Of a stretch of 64,000 bases of DNA, positions 23,523 to 36,067 are shown one piece after another. A program made the position numbers and the translations under genes. How positions within the stretch are numbered: position 1 is the first letter of the stretch; each line of letters starts with the position of its first letter. Location of the stretch: positions 186,001 to 250,000 of the forward strand of contig ML769427.1 of the NCBI GenBank assembly GCA_009733575.1, read 5' to 3'. The DNA comes from Gymnopus androsaceus JB14 (taxonomy: Eukaryota > Basidiomycota > Agaricomycetes > Agaricales > Omphalotaceae). Below the pieces are notes generated by a model. The model was not told the DNA's origin and did not search any database. It saw only the letters and a list, made by a program, of their open reading frames with translations.

Positions 23523-26442
23523 AAGTCTGTACGGTACGAGCATCCGCAATTCATTAACTGGCCATTTGATTGTTTTGTAAAGACACTGGCTCCCTAGCGC
23601 TGACATTTTCTCTTTTGATTTAGTACTTACCGGTTTTCAGTGGCGAAGGAGGAATTAACCGTCAACTGTTACTGTAAGTAACGTACGCGTTGCGTCACCG
23701 CTGCTCTGTGCAGGGTGCATTTGGGGCTACATATGTTCTCTTGAATCGTGATGGAGTTGGAGTTGGTTGAGCGTAAGATTTCTGATTTTTACTTAACCAT
23801 CAACACAGGCGTCGACGTGGTTAATTTCCACAAAGCATCCTTTGTCTATGCCAGCATGGCTAGGGATGAAGACTTTGACACGTTTATCATGGAGTGGGAG
23901 GTGTTGTGGGGCGTTTAAGGAATTCCGATATGGCACGGTGATTCCTTTACATAGTCTTTTTACAATATCCCTGGTCGCCGCTGGTGACGTTCCGCTACTA
24001 GATCGAATACTGAGCTACGGAGGATACAAGGGACCGGATGGGAATATCTCTCAACTTCTTTATCTTACCTTTTCCAAGGTATGTATTCTATAGCAGTCTT
24101 TAAGTTTGGTCGTAGCTCCAACGTTGTTCTTCTAGATACAGTTCCCGATTCCGAGACGCAAGTATTTCTGATTCATTCATCTCATTCTAATTTTGCCATA
24201 TCGCGGTAGCAGGGGGCGTTCAAGTTAGTCTGTAGTAGGTAAGTTATTCTGATGCTTCATTCTAATTCTGCCAATCTCTATCTATTGTCCCACTGCTGTT
24301 GTGGGGCTTTCAATCACGGTCTGACTCGTTGTGACGTTGTTGAGTGTTTTATGCAAGATATGGGAGCGAAGAGGATTGCTTAATTCTAATTCTCCCAACC
24401 TGCCAACCTCTATTTCTTGTTCCATCGCTCTTTCATCGCTATACGGTTGACGCTGCTGTGGGGCGATCAATTAGAGTCCAGTAGTCTTTTGCACCGAGGG
24501 CATTGGCCATCTAGTTTCCAACCGCTTCCGTATCATTGTGAAGCTCACTTGAAGCTCAGCTGCAGAAATTCCCTTCGTATTTGACAGGGATCTTTGTCGC
24601 GATACCAAGGCCCTTCCACTAAATTTCCTTGTCTAATTTTTTTTTGAATTGACAACAAAGAGTTTACTAGGTGAGGTTCAGAGTGCATAAGGACGCAAGG
24701 TGCTATGGCCAACGCCCCGGCGTTAAACGATCGTCGTTGCGTCGTTGTTCTTTTAGATACGGGACCGAACAGAAATACTTGGCCCGATTCATCCCATTCT
24801 AACTCTGCCATATCGCGCCACTATAGAGCGTTCAGTAAGTTTGTATTCTTCAATATGTCTGGTCGTCATTGTGACTTTTTTGTTCCAGATACGGTTCGCG
24901 TTTTCGATACAATTGAAGGTATCGAACAGAGGATGATTCTAACCCTACCAACCTCTGTACTTTATCTCACCGCTATGGTACTATGGAGCGTTCAAGGTAC
25001 GGTACTCCATAATAGTACAATATGTAATTTTTTGATATGCCTGGTCGTCGCTGTGACGTTTGGCAGGAAGAGAAATGCTTATCCTGGTTCATCCTATTCT
25101 AATTCTGCCAACCTCTGTCTCTTCCCCTGTAGGGCGTTCAATATTGTCCTATATTCTTTCAATGTGCCTGGTCATCTGTGACGTTCTTTTAGATGCGGTT
25201 CCCGATTCAGAGACGCAAGATATAGGATCGAACAAAAAACCTATCCTGGTTCACCTCATGATTTTAATCCTGCCTTATCGCTCTGCTATGAGGGGTTCAA
25301 GGTATTCTGTAGTAGCTGCTATGGTCCTGTATCTGGACGTTCCACTAGCTAGATACAGATACGGCCCCTGAAAATTCCGAGATGCAAGATACCCTTGAAT
25401 GGACCGAACAGGAATAGCTATGTCTCTCACCCATTCCAAACCTTGAGCTCATCATTTCAAGCTTTAACTTGCACTTGGGTTTCTGGATAGGTGATTTTCC
25501 GGAGTCAGTTCGAATTTAATGCATAGTACAGCGTCGTTTTACAGACTCGCTCGGCTACTTATTTTCTTGCCTATCATCGTGATGTTCCCCATTTTTACCC
25601 TACGGGAGGCTAGTGCTGTATCATGATAGATCAAGGAGAAGAAATTTTCAAGGGTCCTTGCACATCACAACGAACGTTCCAGTTATTTCAAGGAGGCCAT
25701 TGTCATCCGGCTCAAAGGCGCACTCAGGCTCACTCCACTTTTTCCAATAATATATCATATGCTATCAAGTCCTACTAAGTAGAGTCTTGACTCTCTTTGG
25801 ATGCGTATAATGATATTCGGAATCTCTGGACTCCTCTAGATTGTACTACGAAGTGCTAATAGGTTTTCGGTGAAGCTACTCCGAATCCAAGTTGAATATC
25901 GAACTATTGTAATTGATATTTTTTTGGTGCTGCAAACGAGCTATGTCGGAGTTTTGTATACTACTTAACATGCGACTTGAACATGAATTTATTGGAAATG
26001 TCATAGCTGATTTTACTTGAGAGACTCGGATTGCAGCTCGGTCAAAGCGTCTGATACGACGGATCTGATCAGTCAGTGCGAGCACCTCCATAAGATTCTT
26101 GGGGGAGTTTTGTATCACTGCGAAAGCATAAATCATTCCTCCGGGAACTACTCGCGCTCAGAGTACCAATGAGAGTACTTATTCCTTGTCAATGTTCCTG
26201 GCCTATCCGATGTAGGCCGACAAAATTGTTCTGCTCCAAAGTCGAAAGGAATTGAGCATATATACATTTATTGCGGAGTGAATCTGAAGACTATCGCAGC
26301 CTACACCACGGAGAACTAGGGAACTTGAACCGTAACTTCCATAGCCGAAAAAGGAAGTTGTCGTGCCAGTGCTTAGCGCTGCTTGTTCCTGTCTTGGGTC
26401 TCGGCATGAGGCGAGCGCTAAGCATTCTTTCGGTCCGAGTGC
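23523..26442. repeat. Tandem duplication, unit 1 (about 2.9 kb)
   Basis: The unit starts AAGTCTGTACGGTACG and ends after the hairpin GCTTAGCGCT...AGCGCTAAGC. It aligns with 26443-28970 over its whole length with substitutions and many small indels, so the duplication is old. Near its left end, in the plus direction, is a coding-like block (ERKISDFYLTINTGVDVV ... DFDTFIMEWEVLWGV, 23755-23930). About eight imperfect modules follow (24100-25430), each of the type ATACGGTTCCCGATTCCGAG ... TTCTAATTCTGCC ... GGCGTTCAAG plus intron-like GTA...CTGGTCGT...TTTTAG. A last coding-like block contains HNERSSYFKEAI (25660-25790). Frames are interrupted. It may be a decayed gene or an unknown element. Confidence 0.7.
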
Positions 26443-28970
26443 AAGTCTGTACGGTACGGGCATCGGGCTAACTAGAGACACTATTCTCTTTTGATTTACT
26501 TGCCGGTTTTCAGTGGCGAAGAAGAATTAACCGCCAACCGCTAAGTAGCGTACGCGTTGCGTCACCGCTGCTCTGTGCAGGGTGCATATGGGGTACATAC
26601 AAATGTTCTCTGAATCTGATGGAGTTGGAAGTTGAGCGTAAGATTTCTGATTTTTACTCAACCATCAACACAGGCGTCGATGTGGTTAGTTTCCACGAAG
26701 CATTCTCTATCTATGCCAGCATGGCCAGGGAAGACTTTGACACGTTTATCATGGAGTGAGAGGTGTTGTGGGGCGTTCAAGAAATTCCAATATAGCACGG
26801 TGAGTACTTTACATAGTATTTTTACAATATCTCTGAGCGCCGCTGGTGACGTTCTGCTACTAAATCGTATTCTGAGCTACGGAAGATACAAGGGACCGAG
26901 TGGAAAAGAAATGCCTCAGCTTATTCTGATTCATCACACCTCATTCTACCAACCTCTCTATCGTGTCTTTTCTAAGTCATTTTATAGCAGTCTTTTAACA
27001 TGCCTGGTCGTGGTCGTATTGAACGTTGTTCTTTTAGATACAGTTCGCGTTCCGGGATGTAAGGATTTCTATTAATTCTGCCACCTCATTCAAATTCGCC
27101 ATCTCGCGATAAGTAGGAGGGGTTATTCTGATTGGTCGCCCTTGGGTCGCCCCCATGCTAATTCTGTCAATCTCTATCTTGTCTCACCGCTGCTGTGGGG
27201 CTTTTTGCGGTGGTCTTCGTGACACGCTGTGAGTTTATGAAAGATATACGGGACCGAAGAGAATACTCATTTTGATTCTAATTCTGCCAACCCCTATTTC
27301 TTGTCTCATCGCTCTCTTATCACTACTATACAGTTGGGGGAGCAATAAAAGTCCGGTTAGTAGTCTTCTAAAGGGTTGTCGTTGCGTCGTTGTTATTTTA
27401 GATGCTGGGACCGAACAGAAAAACTTATCCCGATTCATCCCATTCTAATTTTGCCATATCGCGCCACTATGGAGCGTCCAGCAAGTTTGTATTCTTTAAT
27501 ATGTCTGGTCGTCATTGTGACTTTTTTGTTCTAGATACGGCTCGCGATTTTGATACCATTAAAGGTATCGAACAGAGAATGATTCTAATTCTACCAACCT
27601 CTATACTTTCTCTCATTGCTATGTACTATGGGGTGTTCAAGGTACGGTACTGGTACAGTATGTAGTATTTTGATATGCTTGGTCGTGACGTTTGGCAGGA
27701 AGAGAAATGTTTATCCTGATTCATCCCATTCTAATAGATTCTGATTCTGCCAACCTCTATCTCTTCCCCTGTGGGGCATTCATGTATCTAATGTGCCTGT
27801 CATCTGTGACGTTGTCCTTTTAGATGCGGTTCCAGTCAGAGACGCAAGATATAGGACCAAACAAAAAACCTATCCTGGTTCACCTCCGAGTCATGAATCT
27901 AATCCTGCCTTATCGCTTTGCTACGAGGGGTTCAAGGTATTCTACTCGTATAGTAGCTGCTACGGTCCCCGAAAATTCGGAGATGCAAGATACCCTTGAA
28001 TGGACCGAACAGAAATAGTTATCTCTCACTCATTTTAATTTCTTCCAAACTCAGGGTAGGTGGTTTTCCGGAGTCAGTCCGAATTTAATGCATGACTCGC
28101 TGGGCTACTTAATTTCTTGCCTATTATCGGATGTTCCCCATTTTTACTCTACGGGAGGCTAGTGCTGTATCATGATAGATTCAAGGGTCCTTGCACGTCA
28201 CAACGAACGTTCCATTTATTTCAAGGAGGCCATCGTCATCCCGCTCAATGGCTCACTCACTCCACTTTTCCAAGAATATATCATATGCTATCAAGTCTTA
28301 CTAGAGTCTCGACTCTCTTGGGATGCGCATACCACTTGGAATCTCTGGAATGCTCTAGATCGTACTACGAAGTGCTAGTAGGTTTTCGGTGAAGCTAAGT
28401 ACTCTAAATCTAAGTTGAATATCGAACTAGTTTATTTGATACTATTTGGTGCTGCAAACGCGCTGAGTGTCGGAGTTTTGTATACTACTTACCATACGAA
28501 TTCCGAATGACTTGAATGTGAATTCATTGGAAATATCATAGCTTCTGCCACGAATGAGAGACTCGGAGCCGAGATTGCAGCTCGGTCAAAGCGTCTGATA
28601 CGATGGATCTGATCAGTCTTTACGAGCGCGTTCTACCTCCCTAAAATTGTTGGGGGAGTTTGTATCACTGTGAAGGCATGAATCGTTCCTTCGGGACCTA
28701 CTCGCGCTCAGAGTACTTAGTCCTTGTCAATGTTCCTGGCCTATCCAATGTAGGCCGACAAAATTGTTATGCTCCAAAGTCGAAAGGAATTGGACAGATA
28801 TAAATGCATTGCGGAGTGAATCTGAAGACTATTGCAGCCTGCACTACCTTAGGGAACCTTGAATCGTAGCTTCCATAGCCGAAAAAGGAAGTCGTCATGC
28901 CAGTGCTTAGCGCTGCTTGTTCCTGTTTTGGGTCTCGGCATGAGGCGAGCGCTAAGCACTCTTTCGTTTA
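26443..28970. repeat. Tandem duplication, unit 2 (about 2.5 kb)
   Basis: This is the second copy of the preceding unit, in the same orientation, shorter by several deletions. The first block reads ERKISDFYSTINTGVDVV, then FHEAFSIYASMAREDFDTF, with a TGA where unit 1 has TGG. The module array runs from about 26990 to 28030. The final block is better preserved here: RHNERSIYFKEAIVIPL, then LFQEYIICYQVLLESRLSW and a stop near 28378. Most differences between copies leave these blocks readable in the same frame, while frameshifts and stops fall in both copies. It ends at the hairpin 28904-28958. No transposase, reverse transcriptase or target duplication was seen. Confidence 0.7.
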
Positions 28971-29109
28971 CTTGCTCGTCGTCGTTCTCGTTCTCCGCCA
29001 TTTGTCGCTGTGGTCGACTCAGAGGTCCATTGATGTCTTTTTCCTGAGCTTCACTTTCTTTTAAAACTGTTCTATTTCGAATTGGGGGTGGTTTCATTCC
29101 AAACTTCCA

Positions 29110-32100
29110 ATGACAACCCGGCCCAGGAACACCCAACGTCCTCTATCTGCCGTATACTTGGGAAGTGATCCATTGCACCTAGGCTCTACACCACCGGGGA
29201 TCCCTGATCTTCCTGAGCCTCCGAGCCCAGTAAGCTCTACAGGCTCCGGATTACCCTCACCTCCGGCAACAAATTCCACAGGCAGCGGGAGCACAGGCGA
29301 CCCAGCAAGCATCGCAGTTCGGGGAACGAGGTCGATGGCGATGTTAAATGCTTCAAATATTAAAGCTTTTCACGCTGCCTTTTCGCACGAACATCCGGAA
29401 GACGACGACGACGATTACAACGACCATGACTATGACCATGGAAACGAAAATGACCAAGAACATACTGCCAAACTCAACCGCGCTACTAGCGAAAATGCGC
29501 TAGCTATACAGAGAGCTATGACTCTCAAAGAGAGGACAAGGATGACTATCGATAAATTGACATCCTACTCTCGCAATACTCCTTCTCCTAGGCATTCACT
29601 CCCAGATCAAACTCATTCCGGCTCAGAGACAGAGCGAGAGGCACTAGACCGTCCTGTGACCCCCAGAATCACCCGTTCTCGACTCATCTCTGCACCTGCA
29701 TCCCCAGCAAAAGCCCTGCTCGGTATAAAACAATCCAATTCCGCTTCCTCCAACTCCTCCGACTCTCCGTCCCGCACTCGTAAACGTGCTTCCATGGCCA
29801 TGTCCGATTTAGCAGAACTCACATCTGGGAGAAGAATACGTTCGCCAGACGTATACGAGACTCCCCAGACATCCAGACGGATTCCCGATGTCGCCCAGGC
29901 CGCTCTAGCAGCAGTGGCTTCCTCCCGAGGCCGCATGAGCCCCACTGGCACCAGGAAGAGACAACCACTCCCGAGGGAGTTTTTTGATGCTAGTTCAGCA
30001 TCAGGCTCAGGCTCAAGGAGAGGCAGTGTGTCTACAAAGGGAACAGACTATGATGATTATGCCAACGGTCGGGTACGTCTGTTTTTCCCCCTTTGTTACA
30101 ACTTCTTTGTTTTAATGATTATTTTAGGGTTCTACTGAACCAACAACACTCCCTCGACCGTCATCCACCATGAAACATCTCCAGCTCTCTCCCCGCCAGC
30201 AGAAAAATCTCAACAGCACCCTTACCCATTCGTCACACTCTGACATTCGTTCCTCCACTCTTCGGAGACATCATCAAACTGGAGGACAATGGGTATCCGA
30301 GGATATGTCCTCTGTAGCTTCTTCCCGCCGAACAGGAGAGGCGGACGGTGATTACGAGGAACTGCCGAATTCCAGAGGACGCAAGCCGACTTTGCGTACC
30401 GGAGGTAGTGCGGAAAGCGCTCTCACTGTAGGTGCTGGGAGAAGCCTAGTCGGCGAAGGTCTCAAAGCCGCTGGTCTCCGAAACGGAGGGACTCTTGGCC
30501 GCAGAAGCGATATTTTTGACGAAAATACACCTTTGCGGGAAAAGGCGGCTCGAGATAGAGAGCGCGCGCAGAGGATTGAGAGGATAGAAAGGAGTATCAG
30601 TAGGACGGGGAGCCGGAGTCGAAGTAGAGTTGGGTGGGAGGATGATGCTGATGATGATGATGATGGCGAAGATGAAGAGCGTTTTTCTAGCACTCATTCT
30701 CGATCCCGTGCAAATGGGTCGGATGTCCGTACCCGCGCTGGAACATTTGTAGGACCCCGTGCATCCACCTCCATGGCAATATTTGACCGTGAACGAGAGG
30801 GTGTGGGCGGTGAACCAGAGCCTCGAACTGCACCTCCTCATCTCAGAACATATAAGAGCACATACGATCTGCCACTTAGCCGGGATGCTCTTTCTCGTAG
30901 GGAAATCGATCTCGACTTGGAGGCTGAGAGGGAGCGTGAACGAGCTCCGTCATCTCTCAGCCGATACGCTACAGTCTCTAGTCCCTTTGGCAGTCGTCGG
31001 TTCGCTTCAAACTCCACTTCGAATCCCGGCGAATCCTTATCCCATCATCATATCCCTGACCGCTCAGATCATAACCAGCTCCTTCACGATAGTCTCCGCA
31101 TGTTTGAAACCCACGTTGCACGCGTACCATCGACATCGAGCGCAACCACCAGCGACTTATTACGGAACGCTCAGAGTATAGCTAGTACTGCGGAGAAGCT
31201 CAATCTCATGACCCGTATATCCATGTCTAAAGCATTGGAAGCTCAGATTAATGCGGAAGTGGATGGTGGGACTGGGAAGTCGGCAGTGGATGTCTGGAGG
31301 TCGATTGGGGCAGATTATCGGGATCAGATGAGGGTTAGCGATGAGCTGGTGCGAAGCGTGACGGACTTTCTTTTGGGTGTTGGTCGTGCGGTGAAGGATA
31401 TGACTGGAGGAGACGGGCATGCTAGAAGTGTGAGTTTGGATGAACTAGGTGGTAGAATGGCGAGGAGCAACTTGGGTTCCGATGGAGGTAGTACCGGCAG
31501 CGGGAGAAAAAGTGCAGAATCTCGGAAGAGTTGGGGGGATGATGTTAAGAGGTTGTCTACGGGGCCGAACAGATCAGAGAGCGTATTAAGTGGTGGAAGA
31601 CCCCCGTCGGTGCTCAATCGGGAAGCTCCGCCTACAAGGACCCGACAACCAAACGGTAACAATGGATCATCCTCTACGACACCAGGCCGAGCGTTGATGT
31701 TGTCGGGCACCCTTGATTCTCAGGAGACCATACAGGGTTACGATCCATCGCCAACACCTGCATCCCGAATGCAGTCGAATAGGAATGGGGCTACCCTTGA
31801 CCGTTCTCGCACTCTTCCACCATTATCCATTCCAAAACCCCTTGCTCAACTGCCGTCCGAAACTTTGGCTCGCCGCCAAACCGCTGCGACACCTGCGTCT
31901 CGCCGTCGGCCCACTACCTCAGGCTCCACTGTCCGCGGTGGTCCGTTTCCACTCACTAGTCCCAATATGCCAACTACTGCCCTCACTCCTCATACCGTAT
32001 CAAATAACGACCGTCAAGAATTTCCTTTGCTTCGCTCAGACTCTGCCTCAGGTGGTAAATCGGCTACCACAGCTCGTTCCACTGTCACATTTTCTCGATC

Positions 32101-32467
32101 ATCCACGGTCTCAGCGCTTTCCGGACTCCAGCAACAACAACAGCTCGCAGAGCAGCAGAGACAGCGGAAGCGCACACAATCGAATTCTAGTATGAGTGGA
32201 CCCGAGGCAGTGGAGCGGGTCAGTCGGGCAGATGCACCTAGGATTACAAGAACTGCTTCTGGAGGTGAGGAACGAGGTCCGACGCGTACTGTGGGAAGGC
32301 AAGGAGACCGGCCGAGGATGTCTTTGGATGGATCTGGGACGTTGAATGGGAGCGTCCATCCTGCAGATCGAAGTGCTGCAACGTCCATTCTCAACTCGAC
32401 CACTTCGAAGACACGGGAACGGAGAAAGACGGTAGTGGATGTGTGGCCGAGGGGCGGCGGATCCTAG
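29110..32467 (+). CDS. Large disordered Ser/Arg-rich protein of unknown function
   Basis: Two exons (29110-30072 and 30128-32467) joined in phase 0 over a 55-base intron encode about 1,100 residues. The start MTTRPRNTQRPLSAVYLG follows a 5' region without upstream ATG in frame. Most of the chain is low-complexity Ser/Thr/Arg/Pro with acidic runs (PEDDDDDYNDHDYDH; DDADDDDDGEDEE) and Arg-rich coiled stretches (RDRERAQRIERIERS). Helical segments without proline are EKLNLMTRISMSKALEAQI and VDVWRSIGADYRDQMRVSDE, then VRSVTDFLLGVGRAVKDM (about 31190-31400). Conserved short motif-like pieces include LKERTRMTIDKLTSYSRN and TYKSTYDLPLSRDALSRR. I do not recognise a family. The composition would fit a cytoskeletal or septum-associated scaffold, but that is only inference. 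Confidence 0.8.
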
Positions 32468-33113
32468 CCCGTTCCTTTTGGGTGTTGTTTTTGAACTTTC
32501 TGTGTAAGCTTTTGTCTCTATCCAGCGAGTGGTCTTGAGCTTACTTTTTGAGTTTTACAGAAATACTTGTTTTGATTTTTCTCCATGTTTATTATGCATT
32601 GGATTCAACCCGATCCATGCTATTCATCTTCTCCGCACCGCATGAACTGTTCCTTTTCCCTTTTTCGTTCCCTTGATCTCTGAGGTTGTCTCTCTCTCTC
32701 TTTGGGCTTTGCGACCTGAACGTCCTGTAAAAACTCGCTTTTCTCTCGTTCACTTTACATAACATTTTTGTTATTGTTGTTCCAGTGTCGTTTCTTCTTT
32801 GTGTCTTATACCTACTTGCCTTTTTCCTCTGCCTCTCTGTTTCAATACTCTGCCTGTGTTTTGCAACAAGGCCCCCTTCGATGCGTTGAACGTATTTATA
32901 TGCCAGTCTCTATGCGTAGTACTAGTATACACTATGACTGTCCTCCCTCCCTGATTCAATAGATGGGAAAAATAATAACCACTGCTCTGAAATGTTTCCA
33001 ATTAGAAGAGATTAAGATTTTAGAGACGATGAAGGCTGAAGGCTGCTGCTGCCTTAGATACTGTAGCTTTCAAAAAGAACAAAATAAATTATCAACGCTC
33101 GAGTGCATCAAAA
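32468..33113. other. 3' untranslated and intergenic region
   Basis: T-rich sequence follows the disordered-protein gene (CTCTCTCTCTTTGGG near 32690) and probably holds its 3' UTR. Short open frames on both strands at 32770-33000 are not convincing genes. Confidence 0.4.
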
Positions 33114-33206
33114 TTCCTTCTAGCCGACTTGAACGACTGACCTCGTCATTAGCATCGCTAGGCAAATAATACTAGTGACGCGCTCTACCAACTGAGCTAA
33201 GAAGGA
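33114..33206 (-). tRNA. tRNA-Thr (AGT) with intron
   Basis: On the minus strand the sequence folds as a cloverleaf. The acceptor stem is TCCTTCT/AGAAGGA, the D arm GCTCAGTTGGTAGAGC, the anticodon stem CGTCA/TGACG with loop CTAGTA-A giving anticodon AGT, the variable loop AGGTC, and the T arm AGTCG-TTCAAGT-CGGCT. An insert of about 20 bases interrupts the loop one base after the anticodon, the usual place for a nuclear tRNA intron. The discriminator is A. A T-rich run for Pol III termination is not obvious immediately downstream. Confidence 0.85.
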
Positions 33207-33374
33207 ATTATCAACGTAAGTCTCTGTTGGGTCTTTGTGTTCGTCAATAGCTTATGACATTCTCAAACATTTGCCTGTCCTTTCTTGCGGCATTGATATC
33301 GCCTCCCAACTCAGACTAATACCAATCTACAGGGATACTCGAAGGCTAATATGAATAATTTTCCCCTTTGATCA

Positions 33375-33776
33375 CTATGCCTTCATCCATCTGCAACTCG
33401 ACACTCTTGGTATTTTTGTCTTCCTCATGTTATCACTGCCCTCGTCTTCCTCCGAGGCACCCTCTATATCGTCGTTGCTATCATACAGGTGGGTACGAGG
33501 CCTTTTTCCATAACGCAACCGACCACGACCGACGGCGTTTCCTCGCGGACCTTGACCGCTGAACCCTAGATTACTAGACGCACTGGTAGAGTAGTCCCAG
33601 CAATGGCGGGGTGTCCTTGCATCGCTGCAGTCATTGAATGGTCTAGGGTTTGGATCCTCGTGAGTAGGTAAGTCTGGATATTGGCAGTGATAGTTGTATA
33701 CTGGGTTTGACCAAAGATTGTCCATCCGCGCCATCGACTGAGGTAACGTGAAGATTCCACTGCTTGCTGCGTCCAT
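33375..33776 (-). CDS. Small hypothetical protein
   Basis: A single uninterrupted frame of 133 residues starts MDAASSGIFTLPQSMARMD and ends RKTKIPRVSSCRWMKA. It is polar, with an Arg-rich centre (GRGRLRYGKRPRTHLYD) followed by an acidic run (EGASEEDEG). No domain, signal peptide or membrane segment is seen. It lies between the tRNA and TGS1, divergent from TGS1 by about 320 bases. It could be real or chance. Confidence 0.4.
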   Translation of the reverse strand: MDAASSGIFTLPQSMARMDNLWSNPVYNYHCQYPDLPTHEDPNPRPFNDCSDARTPRHCWDYSTSASSNLGFSGQGPRGNAVGRGRLRYGKRPRTHLYDSNDDIEGASEEDEGSDNMRKTKIPRVSSCRWMKA

Positions 33777-34096
33777 GGATCAAGAGACCTAGAGTCTTAC
33801 TTCTCTTGAGCGCGTAAGAAATGAAGCCACGAGAAAGCCCTATTTACCAAGGGTTTTATTCTTCTTCAGTCAGGATAGCCAAATAGGGATGACGCGAATG
33901 TCTTAGCCTCGCGGTACTTATAGACTCCAGCGAAGATCCGGACGCAAAGAGTGCGTCCATTGATGATTGTTGATAGCGTGAATCGCCCGTTCGCGTTAAC
34001 GCGGTCGTGGTATAAGAAACAAATGAATTGATGGTTTCCTAATTAGGCCGATTTTCCAACCTTCTTCTGTACCATCTTGACACTTGTCGACTTTTA
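33777..34096. promoter_or_regulatory. Shared upstream region of the small ORF and TGS1
   Basis: This is a 320-base divergent spacer. No TATA box is evident. Short AT- and GC-rich stretches alternate (CGTTCGCGTTAACGCGG near 33990 contains a small dyad). Nothing else is supported. Confidence 0.3.
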
Positions 34097-35200
<1,104 letters not shown>

Positions 35201-35482
35201 ACATTTTTTCTTGGATTTGACTATGAGTCTATTCCGTCCAGTGGAAAAAGAACATGATTATTATGAGCGATACTATATGTGTGTTCTGAGAGTGTAGCAA
35301 GCCTGCGCGCAAGAATACATCTACGGATGGTAATCGTATGCAAATCGTATGTTTCCAATGCGTCGGATGAGCCCATGAGGTAGTCTATTTCTTTGGCAGA
35401 TAAAGTAATTGGAAAGTTACTGCAGGAACTACCGCCCAGGTCATGGAAAACGTCGACGGCGTGGCCGACATGATGAGGCATA

Positions 35483-36067
35483 TTATAATCGTATGCGACT
35501 CGGATGCCTATGATAGAACCGGGGTCCCGCCAAGGTCGTTTCTATTTGGGAAGGAAATGGGAGGTTCTGCAGGTAAAAATCATGAGCATTTTCATCGAGG
35601 GGAGACCCTAAGGCGGATGATACGGAATCAGCGGAATCTGTAATACTCAAATGGAGAAAGCGGTTTTTTGTGCACCATTAGGCTCGAGGGCTTGCACTGA
35701 GGGAGAAAGCAGAGTGACTGGAGCACCACTGCTATCCAAGTTCATCCCCTTGCTTTCCTTCTTTCAGCATATCCGCAAGCTGCTCGCACCAGGCGAGATT
35801 GTTCGTCCCTTTCCTTTTGACATTCCTCTTCACCGGGTTCGAGGGATGAGTCCCGGGTGCGAACTTGTAACCAGGATAGCGCTGTAAGTGCTCAAGCTTC
35901 TCAGCCTCGGCTTTGATTCGATAAGGTGCTCTCTCCTCATCGGAAAGCTGTTCAAGATACGACATAACTGTGGTCGTGTTCAACGTCGGTATTATTATTA
36001 TTATTTTTGAGCATGGAATTCAGAACGGAAAATCATGAAAAGAGTTTGATCTCGGAATATGCGTCAT
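35483..36067 (-). pseudogene. HMG-box gene, frame-broken
   Basis: The intact half of an HMG box is clear: LEQLSDEERAPYRIKAEAEK, then LEHLQRYPGYKFAPG, which is the sequence-specific MATA_HMG type found in mating or developmental regulators. The first helix is readable as IPRSNSF followed by MIFRSEFHAQK, but the two pieces are in different frames (surplus base in the T run of the coding strand, 36038-36041). A second break lies in the A run matching 36004-36008. Downstream residues (DENAHDFYLQNLPFPSQIE, then a stop at 35483) look like a coding tail, in yet another frame. Either the gene is a relic or two or more bases are miscalled. Start unresolved. It is divergent from the GT15 gene. Confidence 0.55.

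Noticed and set aside
28849..29136. 95-codon minus-strand frame overlapping the edge of unit 2 and the start of the 1,100-residue gene
   Set aside because: It overlaps the coding start of the plus gene and half of it lies in the hairpin end of the repeat unit. No known motif.
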